Of a stretch of 64,000 bases of DNA, positions 37,161 to 50,300 are shown in pieces. Under the pieces are notes generated by a model, which was not told where the DNA came from, did not search any database, and saw nothing but the letters and a program-made list of their open reading frames with translations. The position numbers were made by a program, and so were the translations under genes. This DNA is from Membranipora membranacea (taxonomy: Eukaryota > Bryozoa > Gymnolaemata > Cheilostomatida > Membraniporidae), in contig OU612066.1 in the NCBI GenBank assembly GCA_914767715.1, positions 5,835,001-5,899,000 of the forward strand, in the 5' to 3' direction. The stretch's first letter is position 1. Every line of letters begins with the position of its first letter.

Positions 37161-37825
37161 GAAGAAGATGGACCAAACTTGGTCTTAGTCATTTCCATAT
37201 TTTGATTACATTTATTTAACACAACATTGAAAACATTCATCAACAAATCCATATATAATAGTGAAGAATAAAAGCTGGCCAGACGGTCAGTGCTCTGCAG
37301 ATGTAAAGTGGATCACTAAAAACAATAGACTCTATTTAAGACTCACAAACATGTTTTTTTTCTGCTTCTAATATTTATTGACAACAATCTTCATCATTAA
37401 ATGATGTTCTTCCGAAGGTTTCAGAGGAAGCAAAACGATTAAAAATAAAAGGAGAAAAATGGAAGCCATAGATTGTTCAGCTGAATACATGGAAAATGAT
37501 TATTGTTTAGACATGAAATAGATGAATCTGTGTTGTCTGAATGCTTTCAAATTATTTGAAGACCTGATGTGTTGTGGAAGGCTATTAAATACAATTGAAA
37601 TATTGCTAGGAAACTTGTAAGAAAACCGTCCTTTTTTAAAAAACTGTTCCTGGCCCAACAATCAATAACAGTCACATAGGCAGCAAAACTTTGGATTGCA
37701 ATTATTACATAATTATATCGTTATTATATTTTGATAATCAATATTTGTTATGATGTTTTGATTTTTAGGACTAAAAGTTGGCACAGCTCCAGGTCGAGTG
37801 GAGGTTATCCGTACCAGAGAGCAGT

Positions 37826-38076
37826 TCATGTAGATGAAGTAGAACTCTGTGTTTGCTTTTTGGCGTGATACGTACCCAGAATGCCCTGAGGATGCACTAA
37901 ATCAATCATATACTCCACCTTCCTGTTTTTGCGTCGGTTCATATAAACGAACAAAGGCCAGCCTTGCCAACTTCCTTGTAAACGCTCTTCATTAGACAGC
38001 AGCGGGAAATAACACAGCATTTGTACTTTAAAATATGTACTCGACCTTATCAATATAGTGCAATTGCACCTGTGAT
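37826..38076 (-). other. Unassigned exon-like reading frame (orphan exon or gene fragment)
   Basis: The minus-strand frame reads CYFPLLSNEERLQGSWQGWP, followed by a run containing FVYMNRR, YMIDLVHP and QGILG. Amino-acid use is protein-like, rich in Trp, Tyr and charged residues. It is flanked by a plausible acceptor (ATCACAG, exon from 38076) and a strong donor (GG|GTACGT, near 37866); if unspliced it ends at TGA 37826-37828. I do not recognise the family and could not join it to neighbouring exons. It may be one exon of an undetected minus-strand gene in the 33-41 kb gap, or the remains of one. Confidence 0.35.
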
Positions 38077-39160
38077 GATGTTTGATAATAATGATAGCAA
38101 AGATTGATTATATATCTGACATTAAAAACTACTAAACAATCTTGTTTTTAAAGAGCCGAAAATTAGCTTCTCACACGTGGTCATGCGTGATTCTGCGTTA
38201 CGTGTTCACATACTTGCCAAGTAATCAAAATTCAAAAGTGGGAGATTTCAATTTACAGCTAAGCACCCAAGCAATCCACCTGGGATGGAGCCCCGGCCGC
38301 TGATACTCTGCGAGCGTTTCTAGCCTCTAGGAAGGGCTGAAAACGCATATTTGATCATTTGAGCATTAACTTCATGTTTGTACTTTGTACTAGTACTAAT
38401 TATAAACCTAAGGTGAAATACATTTTAAACACTTACCATCAACACATGGGCCCCTGGAACTAACTTTGTATGCTAAGACTTTACCAGTAACTCATCAAAA
38501 AGTGTTTGGAAAGTTACTTAAAAATTGCTATAGGGCTGTTTTCTCTCAAATCTGGAGGAATTAGTGAGAATAACAAAAAGTGGGAAGTGGGCAGAAATGG
38601 GTGTGGAAATCTGGAGGGTCCCACCTAAATAGGGAGACTTGGCAAGCATGCGTGTTCATCTTTTTAATTTACACGTTCTGCTCTCTGTGTCCCTTATGCG
38701 TCATCATCGCCAGGTTTAAAATTAGATATATCTACGTTGGTAAATCCAAGCTTATCTAACTACAATATCTGCTTGATGCAGACCAGCGATGTATCGCAGG
38801 TTTGTTACCTTCTATGTCACCTTTCGAGCTTACACAGTCTGAGCCTTTTAGTCTGTTGGGGATTTCTCATTTAGACTTTGGTACAACCATTCCGTTAACC
38901 AGTCGGATTGGGAAATGAGATTAAACAATTTGCTCCATCGACTCACCAGGGAGTTTGTCGCAACAGGGGGTTTGGGATAAACTCCCTGTCCCAGACTCCC
39001 TTGACTCAAAAACAAAAATCTAGGAGTTGTTTTACCTCGTTAAAGTAAGCTCGATTGCCTTGGCCTTGTCACAAAGTTTATGTGCGTTATGACGTAAAGT
39101 ACACGGGTTTGGGTGCGGGCTTATTTTAAAGATTTGGGAAGTACATGGCAAACATCATAG
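38077..39160. other. Gene-poor sequence
   Basis: No exon recognised. GGGAGTTT...AAACTCCC-type hairpin sequence lies at about 38950-38995 (GGGAGTTTG opposite AACTCCC), similar to that at 52274-52313. Confidence 0.3.
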
Positions 39161-39628
39161 TTATTGCATCAAAAACACAACGCGTTTCGTGGAAAATAAG
39201 TAGTTCAACATATCAAAAATCCTAATGGTATCATGTTTCAGCTTAAATTGATTGACCATGTCATACTGCTCAGCTTGAAATCTGGAAACCATACCATGTT
39301 CAGCTGATAGAGCAATAACATTTCGGATAATACATACTGTGCTTTGTTTAACGCGCCATCTCGCCCGACAAAATGTTCTAGATTTTAAAATAGCATACAA
39401 TGACTGCAAGAGGATCGGCTTGCATCCTAAAGTTGCTATGATAGCCTTGTTATTGTGAACGATCCTGAACCTGACACACCCCCAACCGTCTATCCCAAGT
39501 AGATCACGGAGGTAGATAACACAGTTGTGTACTGCAACTGGCCGAAGGTGGAGAACCTTACCCAAACAAACATTGTTGCAATGTGGCTCAGAATTCAGGT
39601 GGTGCTTGGAGCTCGCTATCACACACAT
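39161..39628 (-). other. Unassigned 155-codon reading frame
   Basis: The longest uninterrupted frame in the 33-41 kb gap. It holds 155 codons from an ATG at 39628 to a TAA at 39161-39163. Segments such as DLLGIDGWGC, RFRIVHNN and FCRARWRVK look protein-like but match no family I know. There is no clear promoter or splice context. A second minus frame overlaps its start (ATG near 39700, MAQPSTLF..., ending near 39588). It may be chance, a decayed element, or a taxon-restricted gene. Recorded for length only. Confidence 0.25.
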
Positions 39629-41817
39629 GTGTCTTGTATGTCATATCATTGAAGGTGGAATGCTTACTGTTAGGGAATAAGGTAGAGGGCTGTGCCATGG
39701 ATACAATGCAGAGAGAATGACAAATAAAATAATTGTCATGACCATAATGATAACACAATATTACCACTACTGTTGTAACCACAACATTCAAATTTAGTGT
39801 TGCGCACACAGCCCTGAGAGGAGATCAGAGTTGACAATGTGGATAAAAGAATGGACCCTTGGCTAGAAAATATGGCCACTGTGGGAAAGAACCAGCCAAT
39901 GGAGAATAATATTGTGCTGCTGCAATTGTTGCGAAATAAGTTTACATGAAATTAACATATAGGACCAGATCATTACGTGGGTAAAACAACTGTGGTGATT
40001 AAAGGTTTTGAGTCTGGTGTCGTCTGGAATAGAGCTTAGCTAGTCTTGCACAAGTTTTTAATAACAAGATGAACAGCTAACAATGATGACTATGTGCTTA
40101 CATTTCTGCTTGTGCAAATTATTATTTTCATCCGCAGATGATGCATGGCTTGGATAAACAGATGAGCTTCGTGTCTGACCTACATAGGATGATAAAAGTT
40201 ATAAAACTTTATTGAGAAACTGTCTAATTGACAGTGGGAGTTTCTCCCCGTGGTATTTTCCCTGCATGAGTAGGCAAGTAAAGCACAAACAAATGTTAAT
40301 TGTCTCCCAGTAGGCAGCAGAAGTGATTTCCTGCCGAACGCTAACTTTTGCAGGTCACCTAATGATTACAAAGATATTTTTCAGCCAACCGACCAACGCA
40401 TCGGAGCCTAGCTATCTTGGACTTATTTATGGCACTTCATGCAAAGAGTGATTGTTATCAAATTGGCCCTTCAGACTCCAAAAGTTTACTAGAATAAAAA
40501 TGAAATGAAATTGAAGATCTCAACCGTCAAGCTAAAAAATGCTTAGCGGCGTTATGCATGATAAATACAGGTAGGCATACTACAAGAAGAAACATTTAAA
40601 GCACAGAGTTGTCTGCTCCTGCCAGTTGACGCGCACTATTACAATGTAATCATACCAGTAGACTACTTCTATAAAGGCTTATCTATCATAAATTCAACCA
40701 AACAACACGTTTAGATAATAGCATATTCCACAAATACATTTGATTGTTTGTACGCGCTCATGGGCTCAAAAGTTATACCCATAAATATATATATAAATAC
40801 ATGTACTCAGTATTTATATGTTCATGGTTATACCCCATAACTTGATCCGCAAAATAAAATTGATTATATATGTTATATTGCGTATGCGCGGGCAGCAAAA
40901 GAGGATATACGCTTGTTTGTTCTCCTATCATCAAGTGATATATTATGTTGGACTCGGTAAGATAAAACCATGTTTGTATTTTAATCTCTAATCTCATTCC
41001 TAACTAAATAGCAACCACTTATTTATACAACAAGATATAAAAGATTATTTATGACAAGCTCTTTAGTTCAAATACAGGGTTGTAAGAAAATTTTAATTGA
41101 ATAGTTAGTCTCTCAGAAGTAAATCCTATATTGAATACATTGGCAGCAACAGTTCATCTAGAGTCTTGAACTTACATATGCTACAGGATACGAACACAAC
41201 AAATTTACGTAATTGAATGCCATTGCAAGTTCACAATTTCAAAACAGCTATGAGAGGAAATAATAAAGAGTTTCAAACTGCTTGATTGAACGGCTGCCCT
41301 TTTATTGTTATGAAACAACAGATTTGATTCAGAAAAACAACTGGAGCTGTTGCTGTTTTGTAATACCTGTATGTTTAGGTAAGTCACATTTCAATTGTAC
41401 ACAACTTGGTTTTCGTCAGCATTGCTAACACGCTTCTTGTAAACAGGGATTTAGTACTTATGCTGGTCAGTGGCTTCGATAGGGTGTGGAATAACCAATC
41501 AAGTGCGTAACTGAGAATCCAGCTAATGGTTGCAACATGACGGGTGAGACATTGCATAAGATACTTATAGATACAGTTATATCCTGGTTTATGAAACCAA
41601 TGAGGAAAAATCTAACATACACGCTAGGCCTGTGAGATCATAGCGTACCCAAGGAGTACTCCTTGGCGTACTCAACATATGGATCTTGGCTTCAGTCGGT
41701 GCACTGTTAGCTGACTAAGAGATAGAAGATACTTCCTTATGTGAATGTAAAAACTTAATCTCAATGCGATTGGCCCATATCCACACTATGATTCATGAGT
41801 TATGTTGATTTTAGGCC
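39629..41817. other. Intergenic before the unknown gene
   Basis: No gene seen. There is a (TA)n stretch at about 40787-40800 and an 18-bp perfect palindrome CCAAGGAGT/ACTCCTTGG at 41649-41666. The TTTTAG at 41811-41816, just before the ATG at 41818, looks like a splice acceptor, so a 5' untranslated exon of the next gene probably lies in this interval. Confidence 0.35.
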
Positions 41818-44800
41818 ATGTCAGCGAGCCAAGTTTTGCATCCAGCCTATGATGAAAAGGCCGTCCAGAGAATATTAAAGAGGGGTCAGCACAACCAAGA
41901 ACATTCCACGGTGGTGGGGGACGAAAAGAGAGTGGTAGACAAGTATCTTGCTGAAGCTAGAAGGTAATAATAATATAATATTCCAATTTTGATTCATAAA
42001 AGAATTTCATCACCTCAAATCACATTGCTGCTACTAAATTTTGGAAGCTTTTAGAAACTGAGATCTCTACCTTACACTTAATTCAAATTGATTACTCTGA
42101 CAAGTAGTTTACAGGAATCAAGTGATTCTAGGTGACCACCAATCAAGCCACCACCCACCAGCCTGTTGCTTACCAAAGACGCTTCAAACCACAATGTGTG
42201 ATTAGCCAGCTATTAGATCTGAATCGCCTGCAGGGTGCCAGGAGGTCCTCATGGTGCTTGTCTGCTGGTCAACTTTGTCAACCACGACTCTCACAAGTAT
42301 CTACCTTTGGAAAACCTGTAAAATCGACAATGAAAATCAAAAACATGTCTGGCCACTGGTTTCAAACTATAGTTTTTCCCTGGAATGTTCTCAGGTGATC
42401 CAATGATGTACTCCAAATAGAGGTGACAGTTGTTTGCTTGTAAATCAAAGGTGTTAAACTTCTAAGAGTGAGATAAAAGATTTTTATCATTTCCATCAAA
42501 CTCGAACCACACCTTTACTGATTACTATAACTAAGATGTTGCATCCATTCTTGTTTGTGTACTCTAGGAGTAGAGGGATCTCACCGCACACCACTTACCC
42601 TCCAGAGCAAGAGAGAATCAGATTAGCGACAAAGCAAAGTAACCTAACTACCTTCTATCACTATACCCAATATCCGTCCTTAATTTAATCTGTGGTTTAA
42701 AACTGATTATAAAGGTATTCACCTGCCTTCTTTGTACCTGGTGACAAGATCAAAACTAGTGACCAGGTTTTGGCATTACTATATAAATTTCATTGGTTTT
42801 GAAACAGCATTCATCCTAGACATGACCAAAGAATATTTTATTTTAACAGATTCACGATCTCACAAAGTAATGGATAAAGAGAAGGAGCTAGAATCAGACT
42901 CCAGGCTGCTCTATCCAGGATTCTCAGAGGGAGACAATCGTGAAAGGCGAGCTGATGACAGAGATAGTAGTGTCTATCTCTTTCCTGCCAGGTAAGCAGA
43001 CACTCCTACAATGTGAAGACAATCTTGACCATTTGTGAGGCCAGCGGAACATTTCGAGCATCAAATATAGACCTTGACATTAATTTTCTATTTAAGATGT
43101 GGAGAATCTCAGATTTGAATGGTTTATGGTGATATATTTGCGCCATTAGATAGCTCATCAAGTAGGCAGTCAGGAAATACAGAAAAATGACGAAAATCAC
43201 AGGTTGTCCAGGAATTACCAGCAGCTTGTGAGCCTAAGATGATGTGTGTATCTCAATGCACGAGCTGGTCAACAATAATTACCAGATAAAGGAGATGCTT
43301 TAGAGGGAAATGTCCTCCTTTCTTAAGAAGATTTCAGAATGTTACATTACAACAAACTAATTCAACGATTGTGAAAGGCCTTTATTGGAATTTCCCAGTA
43401 TTGCAAGCTGTTTTAATTATTTGCCACAATCGTTCATTACACTTTCACATCGCGCCAGGGCTCGTTGTAATTACTACGCATCAATATCAATCGAGGGTAT
43501 TCCTTGTGAAACAAGACTTCGTCACTGAGCGAACGATGGGAAGGTGACAATAACAAGACTTAGTATGACGCTCCTTTCCTGTGACACTAGCTCCTGTAAT
43601 CTTTAGAGCAGATTTCTAATCGTGCTTATAATTGTTCCTCTGACGCACTCAGTCCTATCAAATAAATCGAGGTGTCAATCAGTTGTTGAAGGTCAGTTGT
43701 GATCAAATTTCACCAAAACCTAATTGGGTTTATGCAGCAGCATATCTCAGAGGATCAGAGCTATGTCCAATGGTCAACAATAGGCTTTTGTTATAACCAT
43801 GATTAAAAAGCAACATCCTTTCTTCAAAAGCTGGATATATATTGGTGTTAGACGTTGATTCCCAAACTAATATGTCTTCCTGCTGACAAGCTGGAAATAT
43901 ATAACGGCAGCATGTTTTCAATGATTATCAGATCAACTAATTTAGCATGAATCATTTGCCTGATTATGTTATATAAACGCAAAAGTAAAATGATGAACTA
44001 GTGATTGTCTTTGATGCGTTTTCGTCAAACATTGCGTTTGTGATCACCAGCAACAGTTTATAAATGTCCAGATACTGCAAGTCTCCTCCTTTGGTTCCAA
44101 TTACAGACCTTGTGACCTTAACGTCTGTCGAAAGACTTAACGTACCACCGGTAGCTACCCGCTGGCTGCCTGCCTCTTATAACACCTGATATTAGGAATC
44201 AGTCCCTCAGATTAGTCACAGAGTCCTTCTCTTTATGTGAAATACTGTCTTTATGCTAGGATCTCATTAGTAGGAATAACTGAATATATTGGTGTTAAGC
44301 TAAACAGTTAAGGTCATGCCTCGCCAAATTTTTTTTTGGGGTGTCTCAATCCACATGATCAAAGAAGTCTACACCCAAAATTTGGCGATGCTACGCCATG
44401 ACGTGACGTCATGTCGCATCACTGAATTTCAGCAACATGTCAAAACCTATTGTCACTAACATCCATATTGAAAGACATTGCAAGTTCTTGGAGCAAAAAA
44501 TGCAGTTAATACATAAAGACTACCCTTATATCATCCAGCCATAACAACAATAATGTTCAATGCTTGATTTGACTTGAAAAAAATCGGCATTCAAATTCAC
44601 ATACTGATAGCTAAACCATAAGTGTTGACAATGCTATAAAAAAAGTGAGTTGTGTCAATTGCTGTCCAAGGTGGAGAAATGTGATTACCCTAGTGCCCTC
44701 ACTAGCCCAGTACTGACCAGTATTGATGAACAAAAATTGATGTGCCAGTTGGAAATTTTGAATTATCTTACTCCTAAACTAGTCAAATTTTTGACTAAAA

Positions 44801-46378
44801 TGCCCCTTTGCTGTACAAAACGAGAAGTATAAATATGTGAAAACAGTATTGAGACCGCAATATTTTTCCTGCTAGGGACATCCTCCAAAGCCTTGGTGAG
44901 GGCACTACGCATAAGAATGCCCATCATGCAGTTTTCATGAGCAGGCTATAAACTCAATATTCTTTTTGCCAGGCTATCTTCAAATAAAATATATATTGAG
45001 TGAACAATTGCATGAGGACTCCCTACAAACATACCCTTTTATGTATATTCCCAAGTTCCATATCAAAATCTCTACAAAATAAATGCCTCATGAATACAGA
45101 GGAAAATCCAACCATTTATGTTTTTTTGCCTGATATATTTCTGCACCAGATAATATATGTCTCTAAAATCCAGTCATTTTGGTGCATTTTACATCAGTTC
45201 ACAAGCTGGCTTATTAATTCCTGTCTATTATTATAGAACTTTCCTTCTCTAGTACTTGAAATTCATGTCAAGGCTTGTTCCTAGGATTAATTATCACAAA
45301 TTAATTTTATTGGGACTACTTTGCGCTGCCAATCCTGGCTTGATACGATAAATAGTTGTGAAGCGTCTGAGCCAGATGCTCCCAGTTATTGACAGCTCCT
45401 ATTCTTTTGAATGGGCAGTGGTGGCTTAAATTTCATAAATTGCCATCACATACATAAGAAATTAAATTAAAGACTATTGAGGGTTTGGAAATTGCTAAAC
45501 AAGGAATAGCTTCAATTAGAATGAATAATCAAGGAAATCGGACGAGTAGTTCTCAAGTTAGTATCCTAGGCGAGGCATGACCTTAAACGGTGAACTATAA
45601 TTTAGAAAATGGTAGATGAAAATGCTAACCATAGTAGCAGAAGACTTAGAGTTGTGCTGTTGTGACAAATGAGAAGACAACTACTGATTTGTTTTACCCT
45701 GAGTTAATAAGTATAGGGTATTATCACTCCCCATGCAAAAACTTTGAACAAGTCTAACTGAAGCAACCTCTTTTAATACAATATTTTTGAACAATGTTTG
45801 TTCATTTCCCTTCCAGCGAGTTTGAACCAAACAATGATGAGGAGGGTGAGCCAGGAACATCCTCAAAATCGACCAATGGGGAGCTAGTGCGCAATAAAAT
45901 AGTTGGAGACATGCTGGATCTTATCATAGGAAGAGCCGTGCCAAAAACACCACACCCACCTCAACAACCTCAGAAAGAGAAATCCAGACAGCCTGACTGT
46001 AAGCATCATGAGTTACTGTCGCGAGATGATATTATCAGGTATGCACTTGAAGAAGCTCATAGAGACAGAGGTACTGTGTCTGGCACTAGACAACTCGGTG
46101 TAAGACTAACCACACGTGGTGGAAAGCAACTGTCGCTTAACAAAAGACCAAAAGTGCCTCCTATACTGAACCCAAGTAGTGACCCCGATATAAAAGACCT
46201 TGTAGCCCGAGGACGTGGACAAGGCTATTCTGAAGCAGCTCTAACTCAAACTAGGAGAGAGTCAAATAGGAGACGTCTTATCGTACCAAATAAAGAAGAA
46301 GCTGACACTGTCGACTTGTGGCGACTTGAACAGAAATACAGACAGAGCATTACTCAACTGAAATCTTATACAAAATAG
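41818..46378 (+). CDS. Uncharacterised charged 306-residue protein
   Basis: Exons 41818-41963, 42568-42638, 42850-42991 and 45817-46378 join with matching phases, giving 306 residues. I do not recognise the family. The protein is hydrophilic, with no signal peptide and no membrane segment. The N-terminal 120 residues are rich in Glu/Lys/Arg and probably helical (AYDEKAVQRILKR, EKRVVDKYLAEARR, HKVMDKEKELE). A Pro/Gln stretch (KTPHPPQQPQKEK) follows at about 165-177. Then come LLSRDDIIRYALEEAHRDRG, a basic stretch (VRLTTRGGKQLSLNKRPK), and a C-terminus RRESNRRRLIVP...DLWRLEQKYRQS. It is likely cytosolic or nuclear. The last intron (42992-45816) holds a TTAA-flanked element. The acceptor-like TTTTAG before the ATG points to an upstream untranslated exon. 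The splice logic makes the gene real; its function is open. Confidence 0.75.
44308..45586. mobile_element. piggyBac-type non-autonomous element with TTAA duplications
   Basis: TTAA at 44308-44311 is followed by GGTCATGCCTCGCC (44312-44325). The exact reverse complement GGCGAGGCATGACC (45569-45582) is followed by TTAA (45583-45586). Perfect 14-bp terminal inverted repeats next to a duplicated TTAA are the signature of piggyBac-family insertion. The 1.27-kb unit has no transposase frame, only short open frames, so it would be a non-autonomous or decayed copy. Near the left end TTTGGCGATGCTACGCCATG forms a sub-terminal imperfect inverted copy of the tip. It lies in the last intron of the unknown gene. 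Confidence 0.8.
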
Positions 46379-47315
46379 ATCATCAAACGCACAGTATGAC
46401 TAGCTTAGTCCAATGAATTTGCTTAGTCTCAATGTACACAATATACTCCGTAGAGTACGGATATGTCCTGACCCTGCGATAGAAACCTTGCCATGTAAAC
46501 CAGGTGCATAGGATGCAATATTATTAATTGGCTGAACAGATGATTACACACATAAATACTTTATTCATGATTACTACCTTGCATCCTTGTTATGCTTATA
46601 CTAGAAATGAGAAATTTACTAAAGTATTATATTTTTGCTTAGTTTACAAAAGATTGGACGATTACTGAATATTAATTAATTTCAACTCCATAGCTCCAAA
46701 GCAAAGGGAACCGGATAACAGTAGTGAGAAAGAGAAATTGTTCTAGCATACTTCAAAACTTGGTCACCTCACTATCAGCCTTGTTTTGAAACTTTGATTT
46801 TCCATGAAGATATTTTAATCAGTTTTCCTAAATATTTTATAGAACTTTTATTTTTGCTAGTATTTTTTATAATCATTCTTAAAATCTCATGAAACTGATA
46901 GCATAATTGTCATTAATAAATATATAAACGCAATCACAATGCAATAAATAAGCGCGAAATACTAGATAATAGAGGGATTTCCAGCCGTAAGAAGTGGAAG
47001 GGGACATGACATGAATGATGTTACTACACTACTTGTACACATATACAATATACATATTGTTTACATCACCTATTTATAATATATACTATATAATACCTAC
47101 ATAAGTATATATTGAGCTAAATACCTACTAACATTAAACTAAGTTTAGAGAGTAAAAGCCATCTACAATGTAAAGATATGCCTACCAATTTACATACAAT
47201 CTCAATATGACATATACATAAATACTGTCATAAAATACTAAGAAAAATAATCATTGATATTTGTATTATGCCAATACATTTGCTTAATTTATTTTGCTGA
47301 TTATGTACACGGTTT
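46379..47315. other. Convergent intergenic region between the unknown gene (+) and NETO-like gene (-)
   Basis: 937 bp between two stop codons facing each other. For the plus gene, AATAAA occurs at 46915-46920 and 46943-46948. For the minus gene, AATAAA lies at 47293-47288, only 22 bp past its stop. TTTATT near 46560 (minus AATAAA) is a further candidate that would make the two 3' ends overlap. No gene inside. Confidence 0.4.
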
Positions 47316-50300
47316 TCATGTGCTAGCGCTAGCAGCTCTCAGTCTCTTCATCTCTATAGCGTTTGTATAAGAGTCAGGGGAGAGGAATCCGATAGGGCTC
47401 ACAGCGTGAGAGTTAGACTGTACAGTAGCTCTGGGCTCAGACTCCAGAGATAGATTAGACACGCTGCCGTTTCCGAAGAACCAGCTGCCTCTCTTACTTA
47501 GCATACTATTCCTCTTACTGTGACTGTGGTGACAGTGATTACTCCTCGGCCCATGAGAGCACAGAGAGTGAGCGTCGCCAGCCTGCTGATGGGGTGAGTA
47601 TATGTTACTGCCATTATCTGCAACAGTACAAAAAAGGTCAAGGTCAAAATACAAGTGAATGTAAAAGTGAGGACTTTTCAGATATGAAAAGGGTACAAAC
47701 TTGTTATTATGCTTAGTATACTGATTATATGAACATGTAATATGGTTTGGTCAAATTGTCCTTCATGGATTCCTATAAACATATGCTTGGTTATCGTTCA
47801 GCTTTGCTTATGATCGGCACATCATGCTTTTGTATGTCAACCATCCGATGATCACAACCAACATGTTACCAGGCCCATGACATGTTTAGGTGTATTTACC
47901 AGAGCCCAGTAGATGGCGTATGGTTGTTTGCTCCAGTAGTTTGAATGGTTTATTGGCTATGACGGTAGATTTTCTCTTATTCTGGTTATATTGTAGTGTC
48001 TGGTTGATCATACGTCTGGCCGATAACACTATAGCAGCCGTCACTATCAGGAAGAACATGACAGCCGCTCCGATGAATATAGCTTGTAAACCCATAGCGT
48101 GTCCATCTTATAATATAAAACATTAAAAGGCTGAATTAAATGATAAAATGGGGAAAGATTGTAAGATTTATTGTAGGTTGAAACATGATCATAACAAACG
48201 CTCCAACTATGCCAGGATAGCTGGTAGTACCATTTCATTATCAACTACTTTTCCAAACAAAGTGGTTGATAATGAAATGATACTACCAGTTATCTCGGCA
48301 CAGTTTAAGCACTGAAACTACCTATACACACAGGTATGTATACCTGTTAACATAAACTTAGTATACATGCAGATTTACATGTATACAATGTATATACATG
48401 TAGGTACATGCATGCATGCTTGATACGAGCATGTATGCATGAACACAGACACAGTTACACAGCATGTCAAAATTAGAGTACGCCTTCAACTTCTGGGACA
48501 TGGTGATAATTACAATACATTGAAAATAGAAGACAAAATTCCGATATCTGTCCGTATGTGGGCATGTGTTACTACAGTGCAACATGGTTCAGGAAATATG
48601 ACGTGATTATAAATATTGGCAAGTTTGGCTTTACATAGAAAAAAAAGGGGAACAGAGAAAAATTTAAACCCAAACGGTAGGGGCCACAATCCTAGATATT
48701 CACATTTTGTTATCTTCATTGATGCATGCTTGAAATTACCCGGCACACCTCCCATCTGGTATGGTACCGAGTGTCTGGTTAGTACAGAAATATGCACAAT
48801 ATTCACCCATGCAACCATATGTTATTATAAGAATTGATAGCATTCAAGCATTTCAAGTGTAACAATATTCTTTCATCCCGAAGGTACTATAGTGGAATCA
48901 CAACATACATGCATAAAAATGTTTTTGAGGGAGCTTTGTGTGTGTGTTTAGAGTAGTTAGAGCAATCGAATTGTTGTCATTGTGAATTTTTTATGAAACA
49001 GATTAGAGTTATGGCGGCTGTAGCCATTTGGGAACATCTAGAACCACACAATTACAATCACAAAGAAAGTTACCAACCAGGTCCTCCTGAATCATAAATT
49101 ATATGGAGTTGAGATTTAACACAGTAATACACACAGAGATTTAATGGATGACTATTAAACTCTACTTGGATTTTTAAGTGAAAGACAACCACAAAAGTTA
49201 TATTTTGATATTTGATGCGTAATGATGTACTCCTTCTAAATTTGGATGTTATAAATAAATGTTAAATTTGAAAATTTTAATTATCTCAATTACTAACTCT
49301 CTTCCACTATCTTGTTTCAGTAACACCAATACCCGTACTCTCCAAACGAATATATTATTGGAAAAAAGTGATGTAGAAAGTAATTTTTTTCTAGAATCGA
49401 AGCAGTTATCTTTTGTTGTGTCAATCTGAATATATAAACATTCATCTCAGTTACAAAATCATCTACAAAACAAAAGTATTGCTTTCAATAACACAATTAA
49501 GCGTTTTCTTCGAGATTATAATAACTTCTCAACTTAATTCAGTATATTGCAGCCATGGGGTGGAGGGGCTACTGACTGCCCTGTGGTGCAGATCCAAAGC
49601 TTATACCTAGGATTTCTATTGTTGAGTATGTTGCCTACTGGTGAGTGGTGAAAGTTAATTGCATCTTGATACGTATTTAGTGGTGCCAGTGTTGTCTTCT
49701 ACTTTAAGGATTATAGAATATATACTACGGATGTGTGTATGCATGTAAACATAGGAGAATAAGAAGATATTGCGTGCTCACATGAAATGCACAACATTTT
49801 GGAAAGGGAGTTTATTGGAGTATGGTTTTGTGACAAAGTTCTAGAAGTATCAATCATTAAGTCGTCTTACCAGCCCTGTGTACAATAGCTGTAACATTAA
49901 TGCCATCACACTTTGCTTAATACAGTTTCGAGTTGTCTGCTTTTAATCTAGGTTAGCACAACTTCCTGATTTGGGGACCTTGGCATTAATTCATCAATTA
50001 TGTTATGATGTCGTAGCTTACTTTTTGGTTAGTAATGCTTCAAAATCAGCAATCAACCCAAAAGTGGAAAATGATATGATATTCAAAGATCACTGTAACA
50101 ATTTTGCTATAATTAACTAGAGCTAATGGCACTGCTATCTACTAGTAACTTAAAGTTTTGTATTACCATATACAACATATCTGCACTCATTATTGCCAAT
50201 GCTTTCAGGGTCGTTGAGAGAATTTGTGACACAGTTCCATTAGCACATACCTTTCCATTCACAGGCCTCGTCAGATTCGTCGTCCCCGTCTGGACAGTTG

